Shown here one piece after another: positions 1-5,809 of a stretch of DNA of 6,996 bases (the stretch's first letter is position 1; each line of letters begins with the position of its first letter). The notes under the pieces were generated by a model. It had not been told where the DNA came from. It ran no database searches and saw only the letters and a program-made list of their open reading frames with translations. Both the position numbers and the translations under genes were made by a program. Origin of the DNA: Calditrichota bacterium (GTDB lineage: Bacteria; Calditrichota; Calditrichia; RBG-13-44-9; J075); NCBI GenBank assembly GCA_003695285.1, contig RFIL01000280.1, forward strand, positions 1 through 6,996, in the 5' to 3' direction.

Positions 1-110
1 AATTTGTTACGCAACTGGCGGATGAGTGGGGTGGTTAGAATGATATCGCCAATGGAGCTGAAGCGGATGATCAGTATTTTTTTTATTTGCTCAGGGAGTT
101 TCCGTTGCAT
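1..110 (-). CDS. GT9-family glycosyltransferase (heptosyltransferase-like), N-terminal fragment
   Basis: Partial gene: 36 codons from an ATG at 110-108 are present, and the rest lies beyond the left edge. The peptide starts MQRKLPEQIKKILIIRF and continues SSIGDIILTTPLIRQLRNK. The block 'KILIIRFSSIGDIILTTP' is the hallmark N-terminus of glycosyltransferase family 9 (ADP-heptose:LPS heptosyltransferases WaaC/WaaF/WaaQ and relatives): a first beta strand, then a (S/G)xGD(I/V)(I/L) loop, then a helix beginning with TxP. Family members transfer heptose or another sugar onto lipopolysaccharide core or similar surface glycans on the cytoplasmic side of the inner membrane. The start lies inside the apbE 3' end (20-bp overlap, different frame) with no clear Shine-Dalgarno, so translation is probably coupled to apbE. 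Family assignment is firm for so short a piece. The exact sugar and acceptor are unknown. Confidence 0.85.
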   Translation of the reverse strand, partial: MQRKLPEQIKKILIIRFSSIGDIILTTPLIRQLRNK

Positions 111-1125
111 AATTGGTCTGCTTGAAAATTGTTCGAAGTCCGGTAGAAAGTTGGGTTTGCAATCCTTTTCCCCCATCCTCGAAAATGATGAGTCCTTCCA
201 ATTCCGGGTGAGATTCGATAAAAGCCATCCCTTTTAATTTTCCCATCACAAAAACAGCTGTGGAAAAACCATCAGCCAGAATAGCATTGGGAGCAACAAT
301 GCTCACACTCACCACACCCTCTGCGGGATAACCCGTCTGTGGATTTAGGATGTGATGGTAGCGTTTCCCATTTTGCATAAAATAAAATTGGTAATCTCCG
401 GAGGTTGCGATTCCACAGCTTTCATAAATCGGGAACATACCGATGAATTTTCCTTCCTGACGAGGATGTCTGACGAATACTCGCACCGAATCCGGTCGAT
501 GCCACTCAATCGCTAAATTACCCCCGGCATCTATGATAAAATTTTGTAACCCCATTTTCTTTAAAACGAGACGAGCCTTTTCCACCGCAAATCCTTTATG
601 GATTCCTCCGAAATCCAGCTCTACTCCGGGCTGCAATACAATTGAATCCGGGGGAGAAAAGTGGACCCGTTCCCATCCGACCCGAAGCAATGCCTCTGTG
701 ATCTGGTTTTCGGGAGGAACGGTCGCACTATCAGTTCCAAAATGCCAGAGTTTGTACACAGGCCAGAGGGTGAAATCAAACTGTCCCTGGGTCTGGCGGG
801 AAATTTCCATGCTCCGTTGAACCAATTCGGCTAACACCGAAGGTAAACGCATCTTGCGCTCTTGAGCGGAACGGAGATTTAATTGAGTAACAATAGAAGA
901 TGTGTCGAAGGGGTTGCTCACTTTTTCAATCAACCGAATTGCTGCAAAGGCGGAATCGATAGCTTGTTCAGGGGGGATTTCGGAAGCAATATCGTAACTG
1001 GTGATGGTGACATAAGTGCCCAGAAGAAATTCAGTGCGGGAAACCGGTTGTTGGTCATGCTGACATCGAAATAATCCCCCCAGGAAGAAGGTGATCAACA
1101 AAAATTTTTTTACAAAACGCATCAT
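91..1125 (-). CDS. apbE: FAD:protein FMN transferase, ApbE family
   Basis: ApbE transfers FMN from FAD to a Thr or Ser of exported flavoproteins (such as NqrB/NqrC or RnfG/RnfD) in a Mg2+-dependent periplasmic reaction. The protein is 344 aa, a normal length. Visible family blocks, numbered from the chosen start, are EFLLGTYVTI (about 32-41), FDFTLWPVYKLW (about 116-127), ELDFGGIHKGFAVE (about 169-182), DAGGN (about 199-203), ATSGDYQFYF (about 240-249), HHILNPQTGYP (about 257-267) and ILADGFSTAVFVMG (about 282-295). The last carries the Asp and Thr expected at the metal site. The N-terminus is a basic, hydrophobic signal-like segment ending in Cys21; the preceding residues are LFR, so the lipobox is poor, and either lipoprotein anchoring or a plain membrane anchor is possible. 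An in-frame GTG at 1131 and TTG at 1128 lie upstream. I chose ATG at 1125 because AGGTG at 1135-1131 sits 5 nt before it; ATG at 1122 is also possible. The 3' end overlaps the GT9 start. Confidence 0.95.
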   Translation of the reverse strand: MMRFVKKFLLITFFLGGLFRCQHDQQPVSRTEFLLGTYVTITSYDIASEIPPEQAIDSAFAAIRLIEKVSNPFDTSSIVTQLNLRSAQERKMRLPSVLAELVQRSMEISRQTQGQFDFTLWPVYKLWHFGTDSATVPPENQITEALLRVGWERVHFSPPDSIVLQPGVELDFGGIHKGFAVEKARLVLKKMGLQNFIIDAGGNLAIEWHRPDSVRVFVRHPRQEGKFIGMFPIYESCGIATSGDYQFYFMQNGKRYHHILNPQTGYPAEGVVSVSIVAPNAILADGFSTAVFVMGKLKGMAFIESHPELEGLIIFEDGGKGLQTQLSTGLRTIFKQTNYATETP

Positions 1126-1130
1126 CAACA

Positions 1131-1135
1131 CACCT
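1131..1135 (-). promoter_or_regulatory. Ribosome binding site of apbE
   Basis: On the minus strand AGGTG lies 5 nt before the ATG at 1125 and 8 nt before the ATG at 1122. It overlaps the alternative GTG at 1131, which argues against that upstream start and for one of the two ATGs. Confidence 0.5.
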
Positions 1136-1265
1136 GTGACGGGGTTAAATGGTATGGTGCTGCTTAAGTCGCAAGTTCTTTAAATCCGGATTTTGTGCAT
1201 CGGGAAACATCTCATCCCAAACGGAGATTTGGCTGATTAACAGAGTTACAGAACTTAGTAAAGCA

Positions 1266-1296
1266 GAGGAGGTATCCCCACACAATTACCTCGCTC
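1266..1296. repeat. Imperfect inverted repeat (hairpin) in the synthase-apbE gap
   Basis: GAGGAGGTA (1266-1274) can pair with TACCTC (1287-1292) and then CTC (1294-1296), skipping one bulged G at 1293. That makes a 9-bp stem around a 12-nt loop. No T-run follows on either strand, so it is not a typical Rho-independent terminator. On the minus strand it lies downstream of the tatC-synthase pair and could be a processing or 3'-end structure, or chance. Confidence 0.35.
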
Positions 1297-1367
1297 ATTC
1301 CATTGAACGTTTGAAAAGTAGAAATTAACAAGTACATTTTATTTCAGAGTCTTATTTTCGGGATTAC

Positions 1368-2390
1368 TTAGTTTTTTCGATTTATCACGAAATCTGCCAG
1401 TGTTTCCAGAACATTTTTGGCCGGTGAATCGGGTAAGATAGAGAGGCTTTCAATTGCCCGATTTTTGATGTCTTCCGCTTTTTCCCTGGCTTTTTGTAAT
1501 CCCTGGTGGTCATCCACAAATTTCAGGATATAATCCACTTCCTTTTTGACCTTTCCATTGCGGATCATTTTGACAATTTTTTTTCGTTGTTCTTCGGGAC
1601 TGCTTTGAAAAGCATAGAGGAGCGGAAGGGTGATTTTCTTATCTTTCAAATCGGCCAGCGCTGGTTTTCCCAGGATTCCGCTATTACTTTCATAATCCAG
1701 TAAATCGTCTTTGATTTGAAAAGCGATTCCCAGATATTCCCCGAATTGTCGCAGGGCTTCCCTTTGTTCATCCGTCGCATGAACCGTCAATGCTCCCAAT
1801 TCACAACAGGCAGAAATCAGTGAGGCGGTTTTATCAGCAATCATTCGAAAATAATCCTCTTCGGTGATATCCAGCTTACGTGCCTTCTGGATTTCAAAAA
1901 TCTCACCCTTGATCAATCGTTTGGCAACGGTGGCCACGGTGTTCATGATGTCCAAACTTCCAGTCTCAGTCGCTGCAATCAAAGATTTGGCAAGGAGATA
2001 GTCTCCCATCAGTATGGCGATTTTATTTTTCCAGATTTTGTGGATGGTTAAAAATCCGCGGCGCAGTTCCGCATCATCGATAACATCATCATGAATCAGG
2101 GTTGCCGTATGCAATAATTCTACCACCGCAGCTGTGACGTAGGTATCTCTATTGGGTTCACCCACACTACGGGCTGAGACCAGAAGCAGCGCCGGACGAA
2201 ATTGTTTCCCCTTGTGCTTTACCAGATATTTAGCGACCTCATCCACCAGACGGATGTCTGAACTCATGATTTCTTTAAAGTGGGTATCAAATGCTTTTAA
2301 ATCATCCTCAATGGGATGAAATATTTTGTGTAAGGTGTTTTTCATTCCCAACTCTATGTTTTTCTCAATAAAAATATCTTGTTTAATCAT
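1368..2390 (-). CDS. Long-chain polyprenyl diphosphate synthase (IspB/HepT type)
   Basis: Trans-prenyltransferase that condenses isopentenyl diphosphate onto allylic diphosphates, supplying the isoprenoid tail of quinones (menaquinone or ubiquinone); cytosolic. The protein is 340 aa, typical for the family. Conserved features are GKQFRP (61-66), the first aspartate-rich motif DDVIDD (101-106) with following RR (110-111), MGD (128-130), DKT (186-188), and the second aspartate-rich motif QIKDDLLD (225-232) followed by GKP and DLKDKKIT (247-254). Residues just before the first motif are HTATLIH, with small Ala96 and Thr97 at the chain-length positions. This is the pattern of long-chain rather than farnesyl or geranylgeranyl synthases. 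Actual chain length is not predictable, so no symbol is given. The ATG at 2390 lies inside the tatC 3' end (8-bp overlap, different frame), implying coupling. Met16 is an alternative start, since family homology begins near there. Confidence 0.93.
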   Translation of the reverse strand: MIKQDIFIEKNIELGMKNTLHKIFHPIEDDLKAFDTHFKEIMSSDIRLVDEVAKYLVKHKGKQFRPALLLVSARSVGEPNRDTYVTAAVVELLHTATLIHDDVIDDAELRRGFLTIHKIWKNKIAILMGDYLLAKSLIAATETGSLDIMNTVATVAKRLIKGEIFEIQKARKLDITEEDYFRMIADKTASLISACCELGALTVHATDEQREALRQFGEYLGIAFQIKDDLLDYESNSGILGKPALADLKDKKITLPLLYAFQSSPEEQRKKIVKMIRNGKVKKEVDYILKFVDDHQGLQKAREKAEDIKNRAIESLSILPDSPAKNVLETLADFVINRKN

Positions 2391-3204
2391 TACTCATCCC
2401 GCCAGTCTCCTCCGGGGAGACAGATTCGGTTTCTTCCTCTGCCAACCGTTCGTCGCGCTTTTTTTCCACCAATTTGACAATAAAGATGGATGCTTCATAC
2501 AATAAAACCAATGGAACCCCGAGCAGGATTTGAGTGATCGGATCCGGAGGAGTGAGCACCGCAGCCAGGAAGAATATGATGACCACAGCATGTCGGCGAT
2601 ATTTTTTCATCAGGTTAGCGGATATCAGCCCCATCTTACCCAGGAAAAAACTGAGCACCGGGAGCTCAAAGATGATTCCAAAAATTGCCATCAGGCGAAT
2701 AGCAAATCCAATATAGAAATCAATAGCGATATTGGCACTAATCTCCTCTGGCGCCAGCCCAATGAAAAATTTCAGCGCAAAGGGAAGTATCACGAAATAA
2801 GCAAACGCCACCCCGGAGCAAAAGAGAATGGTGGCGGAAAGAATTAAGGGCACCACAAACCGGCGTTCCTCGGGCATCAATCCCGGACGAATGAATTTCC
2901 ATATCTCAAACAAAATATAGGGAAGGGCCAATATCATTCCCCCGAAAAAACCAATCTCCAGATAAACGGTGAACATCCCCTGAACTTTTAAAACCTGTAA
3001 GGTGAGGGGGGGATCTAAGTGCTCTGCAGGAAGTGTCAGAATGGCCAGTATGTAATTAGCTACAATAAAACAAAGAATCATCCCTACAAAAAGAGCAATC
3101 AGGGAGCGGAGTATGGTCCATCTCAACTCTTCCAGATGATCCAGGAAAGTCATTTCTTCTTCGGTACTTTCCTGTTCAATCGTATGATTGTCGGGTGTAT
3201 CCAC
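2383..3204 (-). CDS. tatC: Sec-independent protein translocase subunit TatC
   Basis: TatC is the polytopic inner-membrane receptor for twin-arginine signal peptides and nucleates the Tat translocon that exports folded, often cofactor-bearing proteins. The protein is 273 aa. After an acidic 17-residue N-tail comes the signature TFLDHLEELR (19-28), then six membrane segments at roughly 29-53, 78-103, 116-148, 160-186, 203-217 and 223-245. The FIRPGLMPEERR block (104-115) and LTPPDP (217-222) are conserved TatC positions; Glu112/113 probably fill the conserved loop glutamate involved in signal-peptide recognition. The C-tail is highly charged. GTG at 3204 is chosen because AGGAA lies 7 nt upstream; ATG at codon 18 is a possible shorter start. 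No tatA/tatB is in the window. The gene is first in a leftward unit with the polyprenyl synthase. Together with apbE it suits respiratory enzyme assembly, but that link is inference. Confidence 0.96.
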   Translation of the reverse strand: MDTPDNHTIEQESTEEEMTFLDHLEELRWTILRSLIALFVGMILCFIVANYILAILTLPAEHLDPPLTLQVLKVQGMFTVYLEIGFFGGMILALPYILFEIWKFIRPGLMPEERRFVVPLILSATILFCSGVAFAYFVILPFALKFFIGLAPEEISANIAIDFYIGFAIRLMAIFGIIFELPVLSFFLGKMGLISANLMKKYRRHAVVIIFFLAAVLTPPDPITQILLGVPLVLLYEASIFIVKLVEKKRDERLAEEETESVSPEETGGMSND

Positions 3205-3211
3205 GATGTTA

Positions 3212-3216
3212 TTCCT
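3212..3216 (-). promoter_or_regulatory. Ribosome binding site supporting the tatC GTG start
   Basis: On the minus strand AGGAA lies 7 nt upstream of the GTG at 3204-3202. The spacing supports initiation at GTG rather than at the internal ATG 17 codons later. Confidence 0.5.
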
Positions 3217-3245
3217 ATTTGAGAATATTGTCTAATACATTTTAA

Positions 3246-3265
3246 AACGGTCAACATTTACCGTT
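3246..3265. repeat. Inverted repeat upstream of tatC
   Basis: AACGGT (3246-3251) and ACCGTT (3260-3265) form a perfect 6-bp inverted repeat with an 8-bp spacer, about 40 bp upstream of the tatC start. It could be an operator for the leftward unit or a hairpin in its leader. In AT-rich DNA chance is also plausible, although these arms are the more GC-containing part of the local sequence. Confidence 0.3.
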
Positions 3266-3420
3266 AACAGACTCCTAATTTAAACGGATTCCACTGCAAA
3301 AAGAATAGTTTGTTAAAATTTGCGGAAATTTTTTAATAAGAAGGTTTGTTTTTGTTCTGATGAAAAGGAATGAAATATCGCATGAAAGAGAAAAGATTTT
3401 ACATTCTCCCAAAAAATAAA

Positions 3421-3448
3421 TTGTTTTTTAGGTAATTCTTTTTATAAT
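3421..3448 (+). promoter_or_regulatory. Candidate sigma70-type promoter for the amide-ligase operon
   Basis: TTGTTT at 3421-3426 (4 of 6 to TTGACA) and a perfect TATAAT at 3443-3448 are separated by 16 bp. Transcription would start near 3455, giving a leader of about 220 nt before the ATG at 3677. The perfect -10 is the main support, but in such AT-rich DNA similar boxes arise by chance and the lineage's promoter consensus is unknown. Confidence 0.4.
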
Positions 3449-3455
3449 ATAAGCC

Positions 3456-3469
3456 TAATGGTAACATTA
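3456..3469. repeat. Small palindromic element at the predicted transcription start
   Basis: TAATG (3456-3460) and CATTA (3465-3469) are perfect inverted 5-bp arms around GTAA, starting 8 bp after the predicted -10 box. This is a position where a repressor could block initiation or clearance. The arms are short and AT-rich, so the call is tentative. Confidence 0.25.
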
Positions 3470-3676
3470 CAAATTAAATAATTCTTCACCGGATGTAAAC
3501 TCATTGAACCAATTGTAAATTTAAAGTAAGTAATTTAATAAGTAGGAAGCGTTGTAAGAGAATAACTATCCTCCCTCATAATATGTTTAAGCGGAATTTT
3601 AAGAAATATAATCGTCAAGACTTTTTGGGGTCTTTCAATACTCAATTCATTTAACGTACAGGAGTAAAAATTAAGG

Positions 3677-4663
3677 ATGAAGAAAATTGGTATTTTGTTT
3701 GGTCGTGAAAATACGTTTCCCCATGCCTTTGTAGAACGGGTAAATAGTAAGAAGGAAGATGGTATCAGCGCTGAATTTGTAAAAATTGATAAAGTTATCC
3801 AGGGAATTTGTGATGACTATGCCGTCATTATTGATCGGATATCACAGGATATTCCCTTTTATCGTGGGTATCTAAAAAATGCCGCCTCAGCGGGGGTGGA
3901 TGTCATCAACAACCCTTTTTGGTGGAGCGCTGATGATAAATTTTTTAATAATGCCCTGGCCACGATGGTTGGGGTTGCAGTGCCCAAGACGGTCCTACTT
4001 CCTTCCAAAGAACACCCTCCTGACACTGATGAAATGTCAATGCGCAATTTAGCCTATCCACTGGATTGGGATGCCATTTTCAACTATGTTGGATTCCCGG
4101 CTTTTTTTAAACCATTTTCTGGTGGTGGCTGGAAAAATGTCTACAAAGTTCATAATCCCGAGGAGTTTTTTGAAAAATACGATCAAACGGGTACACTGGT
4201 TATGATGTTACAGGAGGAAATTCAGTTTACCGACTACTATCGCTGTTATTGTATTGATCGCAGGGAGGTTCGGTTGATGGAATATGATCCTCGTCAGCCC
4301 TACCATTTACAATATGTAAAAAATCCGAAACCGGTAGAAGCGAAACTCAAAGCAAAGATGGAAGAGGCCGTGCTAAAGTTGTGTGTGGGGCTTGGTTATG
4401 ATTTCAATACAGTGGAGTTAGCAATACGAGATGGTGTTCCCTATGCTATTGATTTCGGAAATCCTGCTCCGGATGCAGATTATTATTCTGTTGGGGAAGA
4501 AAATTTTAATTGGGTAGTAGAAGCTGCTGCCAACATGGCAATCCGACATGCCAAAGCCCACAAAGAAGGTGCGATAAATTTAACCTGGGGAAGTTTTATC
4601 ACTTCCGCTGTAAAAAATAAACGGGTTAATAAGAGAATTATTCAAGCGCATTTAAAAAAGTGA
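3677..4663 (+). CDS. ATP-grasp domain ligase (RimK/glutathione-synthetase-like)
   Basis: ATP-grasp enzymes activate a carboxylate as acyl-phosphate and join it to an amine or other nucleophile. In this 328-aa protein an N-terminal pre-ATP-grasp domain (1 to about 80) leads into DVINNPFWW...DDK (75-88) and GVAVPKTVLLP (99-109), the usual entry to the ATP-binding subdomain. PAFFKPFSGGGWKNVYKV (141-158) holds the nucleotide-contacting Lys145 and the glycine-rich loop. LVMMLQEEI (174-182) is the hinge, and YYRCYCIDRREV (187-198) is the strand pair with the conserved Arg. DFNTVELAIRDG (242-253) and YAIDFGNPAPD (256-266) supply the metal ligands, with an Asp-x-x-Asn spacing rather than the common Glu-x-Asn. 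The basic C-tail is unremarkable. AGGAG at 3660-3664 lies 12 nt before the ATG, a little far. It is the first gene of the ligase operon. Substrates are unknown; I do not recognise a named ortholog. Confidence 0.85.
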   Translation: MKKIGILFGRENTFPHAFVERVNSKKEDGISAEFVKIDKVIQGICDDYAVIIDRISQDIPFYRGYLKNAASAGVDVINNPFWWSADDKFFNNALATMVGVAVPKTVLLPSKEHPPDTDEMSMRNLAYPLDWDAIFNYVGFPAFFKPFSGGGWKNVYKVHNPEEFFEKYDQTGTLVMMLQEEIQFTDYYRCYCIDRREVRLMEYDPRQPYHLQYVKNPKPVEAKLKAKMEEAVLKLCVGLGYDFNTVELAIRDGVPYAIDFGNPAPDADYYSVGEENFNWVVEAAANMAIRHAKAHKEGAINLTWGSFITSAVKNKRVNKRIIQAHLKK

Positions 4664-4672
4664 GACGGTTGG

Positions 4673-5797
4673 ATGAGTGACAAAAAATTGTTTACGGTCG
4701 GTATTGAGGAAGAATTTCAGATTGTTGATCCTCAATCCCGGGAACTGCGTTCCCATATTTTGCAAATCATTAAACATACCAGAGAACCCGAGCTGGCAGA
4801 ACAACTTAAACCTGAATTGCATCAATCGGTGGTGGAAATCGGGACCCACGTTTGTGAAAACATCAAGGAAGCCCGGGAGGATTTATTACATCTCCGACGG
4901 GAGCTGGCGCTGGCAGCCATGGAGTCCGGTATGCGGATAGCCGCTGCAGGAACCCACCCCTTTTCGCACTGGAAAGACCAGCTGATCACCCCCAATCCGC
5001 GCTACAAAGTCATCGTTCAGGATATGCAGATGGTCGCCAGAGCCAATCTGATCTTCGGATTACATGTGCATGTGGGGATTGATAACCGGGAGGTTGGAAT
5101 TCACATTATGAACGCTGCACGCTATTTCGTTCCCCATATTCTGGCTCTCTCCACCAACTCTCCCTTCTGGGTAGGGCGCAATACCGGATTTAAATCCTAC
5201 CGGGTGAAAGTGTTCGATCGCTTCCCCCGAACCGGTATCCCGGATTATTTCAACAGTCTGGCTGAGTATGAAAATTTCCTGAAGATTCTGGTGAAAACCA
5301 ATTGTATTGATGATGCCAAAAAAATCTGGTGGGATATTCGATTGCATCCCTATTTTGATACCCTTGAGTTTCGTATTTGTGATATCCCGATGCGGGCTGA
5401 GGAGACGCTTTGTATTGCCGCTCTCTTTCAGGCTATCGTTGCCAAACTTTACAAGCTGATTAAACAGAATCTGGGTTTCCGTCTCTATCGTCGGGCATTG
5501 ATTAATGAAAATAAATGGCGAGCGTCCCGATATGGTATCGAAGGAAAACTGATTGATTTTGGAAAGCAAGAAGAAGTTGAGTTCCCCCAACTCATGGATG
5601 AACTTCTGGAATTTGTGGATGATGTTCTGGATGACCTCGACAATCGAGAAGAAGTGTATTATGTGAAACGCATCCTGGAAGAAGGCTCCGGAGCAGACCG
5701 ACAGCTGGCCGTATGGGAACAGACAAATGATTTGAAAAAGGTCGTGGATTACATTATTCAGGAAACTCATGAAGGATTAGAATTGGAAGGTGTTTAA
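4673..5797 (+). CDS. Carboxylate-amine ligase, GCS2 family (YbdK-like)
   Basis: GCS2-family enzymes, of the glutamine-synthetase-like fold, join the gamma-carboxylate of glutamate (or a similar acid) to an amine with ATP hydrolysis. E. coli YbdK has weak glutamate-cysteine ligase activity, and plant GCS and EgtA are relatives. The length of 374 aa matches YbdK-type proteins closely. Motifs are TVGIEEEFQIVDP (8-20) with its metal-binding glutamates, ELHQSVVEIGTH (48-59), AAAGTHPF (90-97), GLHVHVGI (129-136), SPFWVGRNTGF (163-173) plus SYR (175-177), FPRTGIP (184-190), IWWDIRLHPYFDTLEFRICD (218-237) and ENKWRASRYGIEGKLID (279-295). An acidic stretch occupies 308-327 and GADRQ is at 340-344. All signature residues appear intact, so it should be active. 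It starts 9 bp after the preceding stop with only a weak ribosome site (GGTTGG), implying coupled translation. The true acceptor amine is unknown. Confidence 0.93.
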   Translation: MSDKKLFTVGIEEEFQIVDPQSRELRSHILQIIKHTREPELAEQLKPELHQSVVEIGTHVCENIKEAREDLLHLRRELALAAMESGMRIAAAGTHPFSHWKDQLITPNPRYKVIVQDMQMVARANLIFGLHVHVGIDNREVGIHIMNAARYFVPHILALSTNSPFWVGRNTGFKSYRVKVFDRFPRTGIPDYFNSLAEYENFLKILVKTNCIDDAKKIWWDIRLHPYFDTLEFRICDIPMRAEETLCIAALFQAIVAKLYKLIKQNLGFRLYRRALINENKWRASRYGIEGKLIDFGKQEEVEFPQLMDELLEFVDDVLDDLDNREEVYYVKRILEEGSGADRQLAVWEQTNDLKKVVDYIIQETHEGLELEGV

Positions 5798-5798
5798 C

Positions 5799-5803
5799 AA
5801 AGG
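5799..5803 (+). promoter_or_regulatory. Ribosome binding site of the third ligase gene
   Basis: AAAGG lies 6 nt before the ATG at 5810, inside the 12-bp gap after the GCS2 stop. It supports this start. Confidence 0.55.
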
Positions 5804-5809
5804 TAGATT

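Larger units (their letters stand above)
1126..1367. other. Intergenic gap between polyprenyl synthase and apbE; no supported gene
   Basis: About 240 bp between the synthase stop and the apbE start. I see no tRNA-like or conserved RNA signature and no convincing sigma70 promoter for apbE on the minus strand. It holds an imperfect hairpin (1266-1296) and a short minus-strand open frame of 46 codons (TTG at 1285 to TAA at 1147-1145). That frame lacks a good ribosome binding site and is short enough to be open by chance. Whether apbE is read through from tatC and the synthase or has its own promoter cannot be settled here. Confidence 0.5.
3205..3676. other. AT-rich divergent intergenic region; no supported gene
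   Basis: This 472-bp stretch lies between tatC (leftward) and the amide-ligase operon (rightward), so it must carry promoters for both. It is visibly more AT-rich than the flanking genes and rich in short inverted repeats: 3246-3265, 3408-3432, 3456-3469 and 3617-3634. I find no tRNA-like fold and no riboswitch class I recognise. The only open frame of note is a 23-codon one (ATG 3583 to TAA 3652-3654) without a ribosome binding site. The best rightward promoter is at 3421-3448. For tatC I see only a TTGACC at 3254-3249 on the minus strand without a good -10. Confidence 0.7.

Noticed and set aside
4..237. 77-codon plus-strand open frame at the left edge
   Set aside because: Antisense to the GT9 start and the apbE end, both supported by family motifs.
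533..1074. Plus-strand open frames within apbE
   Set aside because: Antisense to a well-conserved ApbE frame, with no domain signature.
2394..2847. Open frames in other frames and on the opposite strand within tatC
   Set aside because: Translations show no family motifs, while the TatC frame has signature blocks and six membrane segments.
3226..3254. TTGACC at 3254-3249 as a tatC promoter on the minus strand
   Set aside because: No acceptable -10 hexamer at 16-18 bp; only CAATAT, which matches poorly.
3552..3582. TTGTAA and CATAAT as an alternative rightward promoter
   Set aside because: Spacer of 19 bp and imperfect boxes; weaker than the pair at 3421-3448.
3617..3634. AAGAC/GTCTT hairpin as a Rho-independent terminator
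   Set aside because: The stem is only 5 bp and not GC-rich, and no T-run follows; it also sits just before a gene start.
3205..3676. CRISPR-like or phase-variable repeat array in the AT-rich gap
   Set aside because: No repeated unit with regular spacing; only isolated short inverted repeats.
5060..5770. 236-codon open frame on the minus strand inside the GCS2 gene
   Set aside because: It lies antisense to a gene with intact GCS2 motifs and its translation shows no recognisable domain; a shadow frame.
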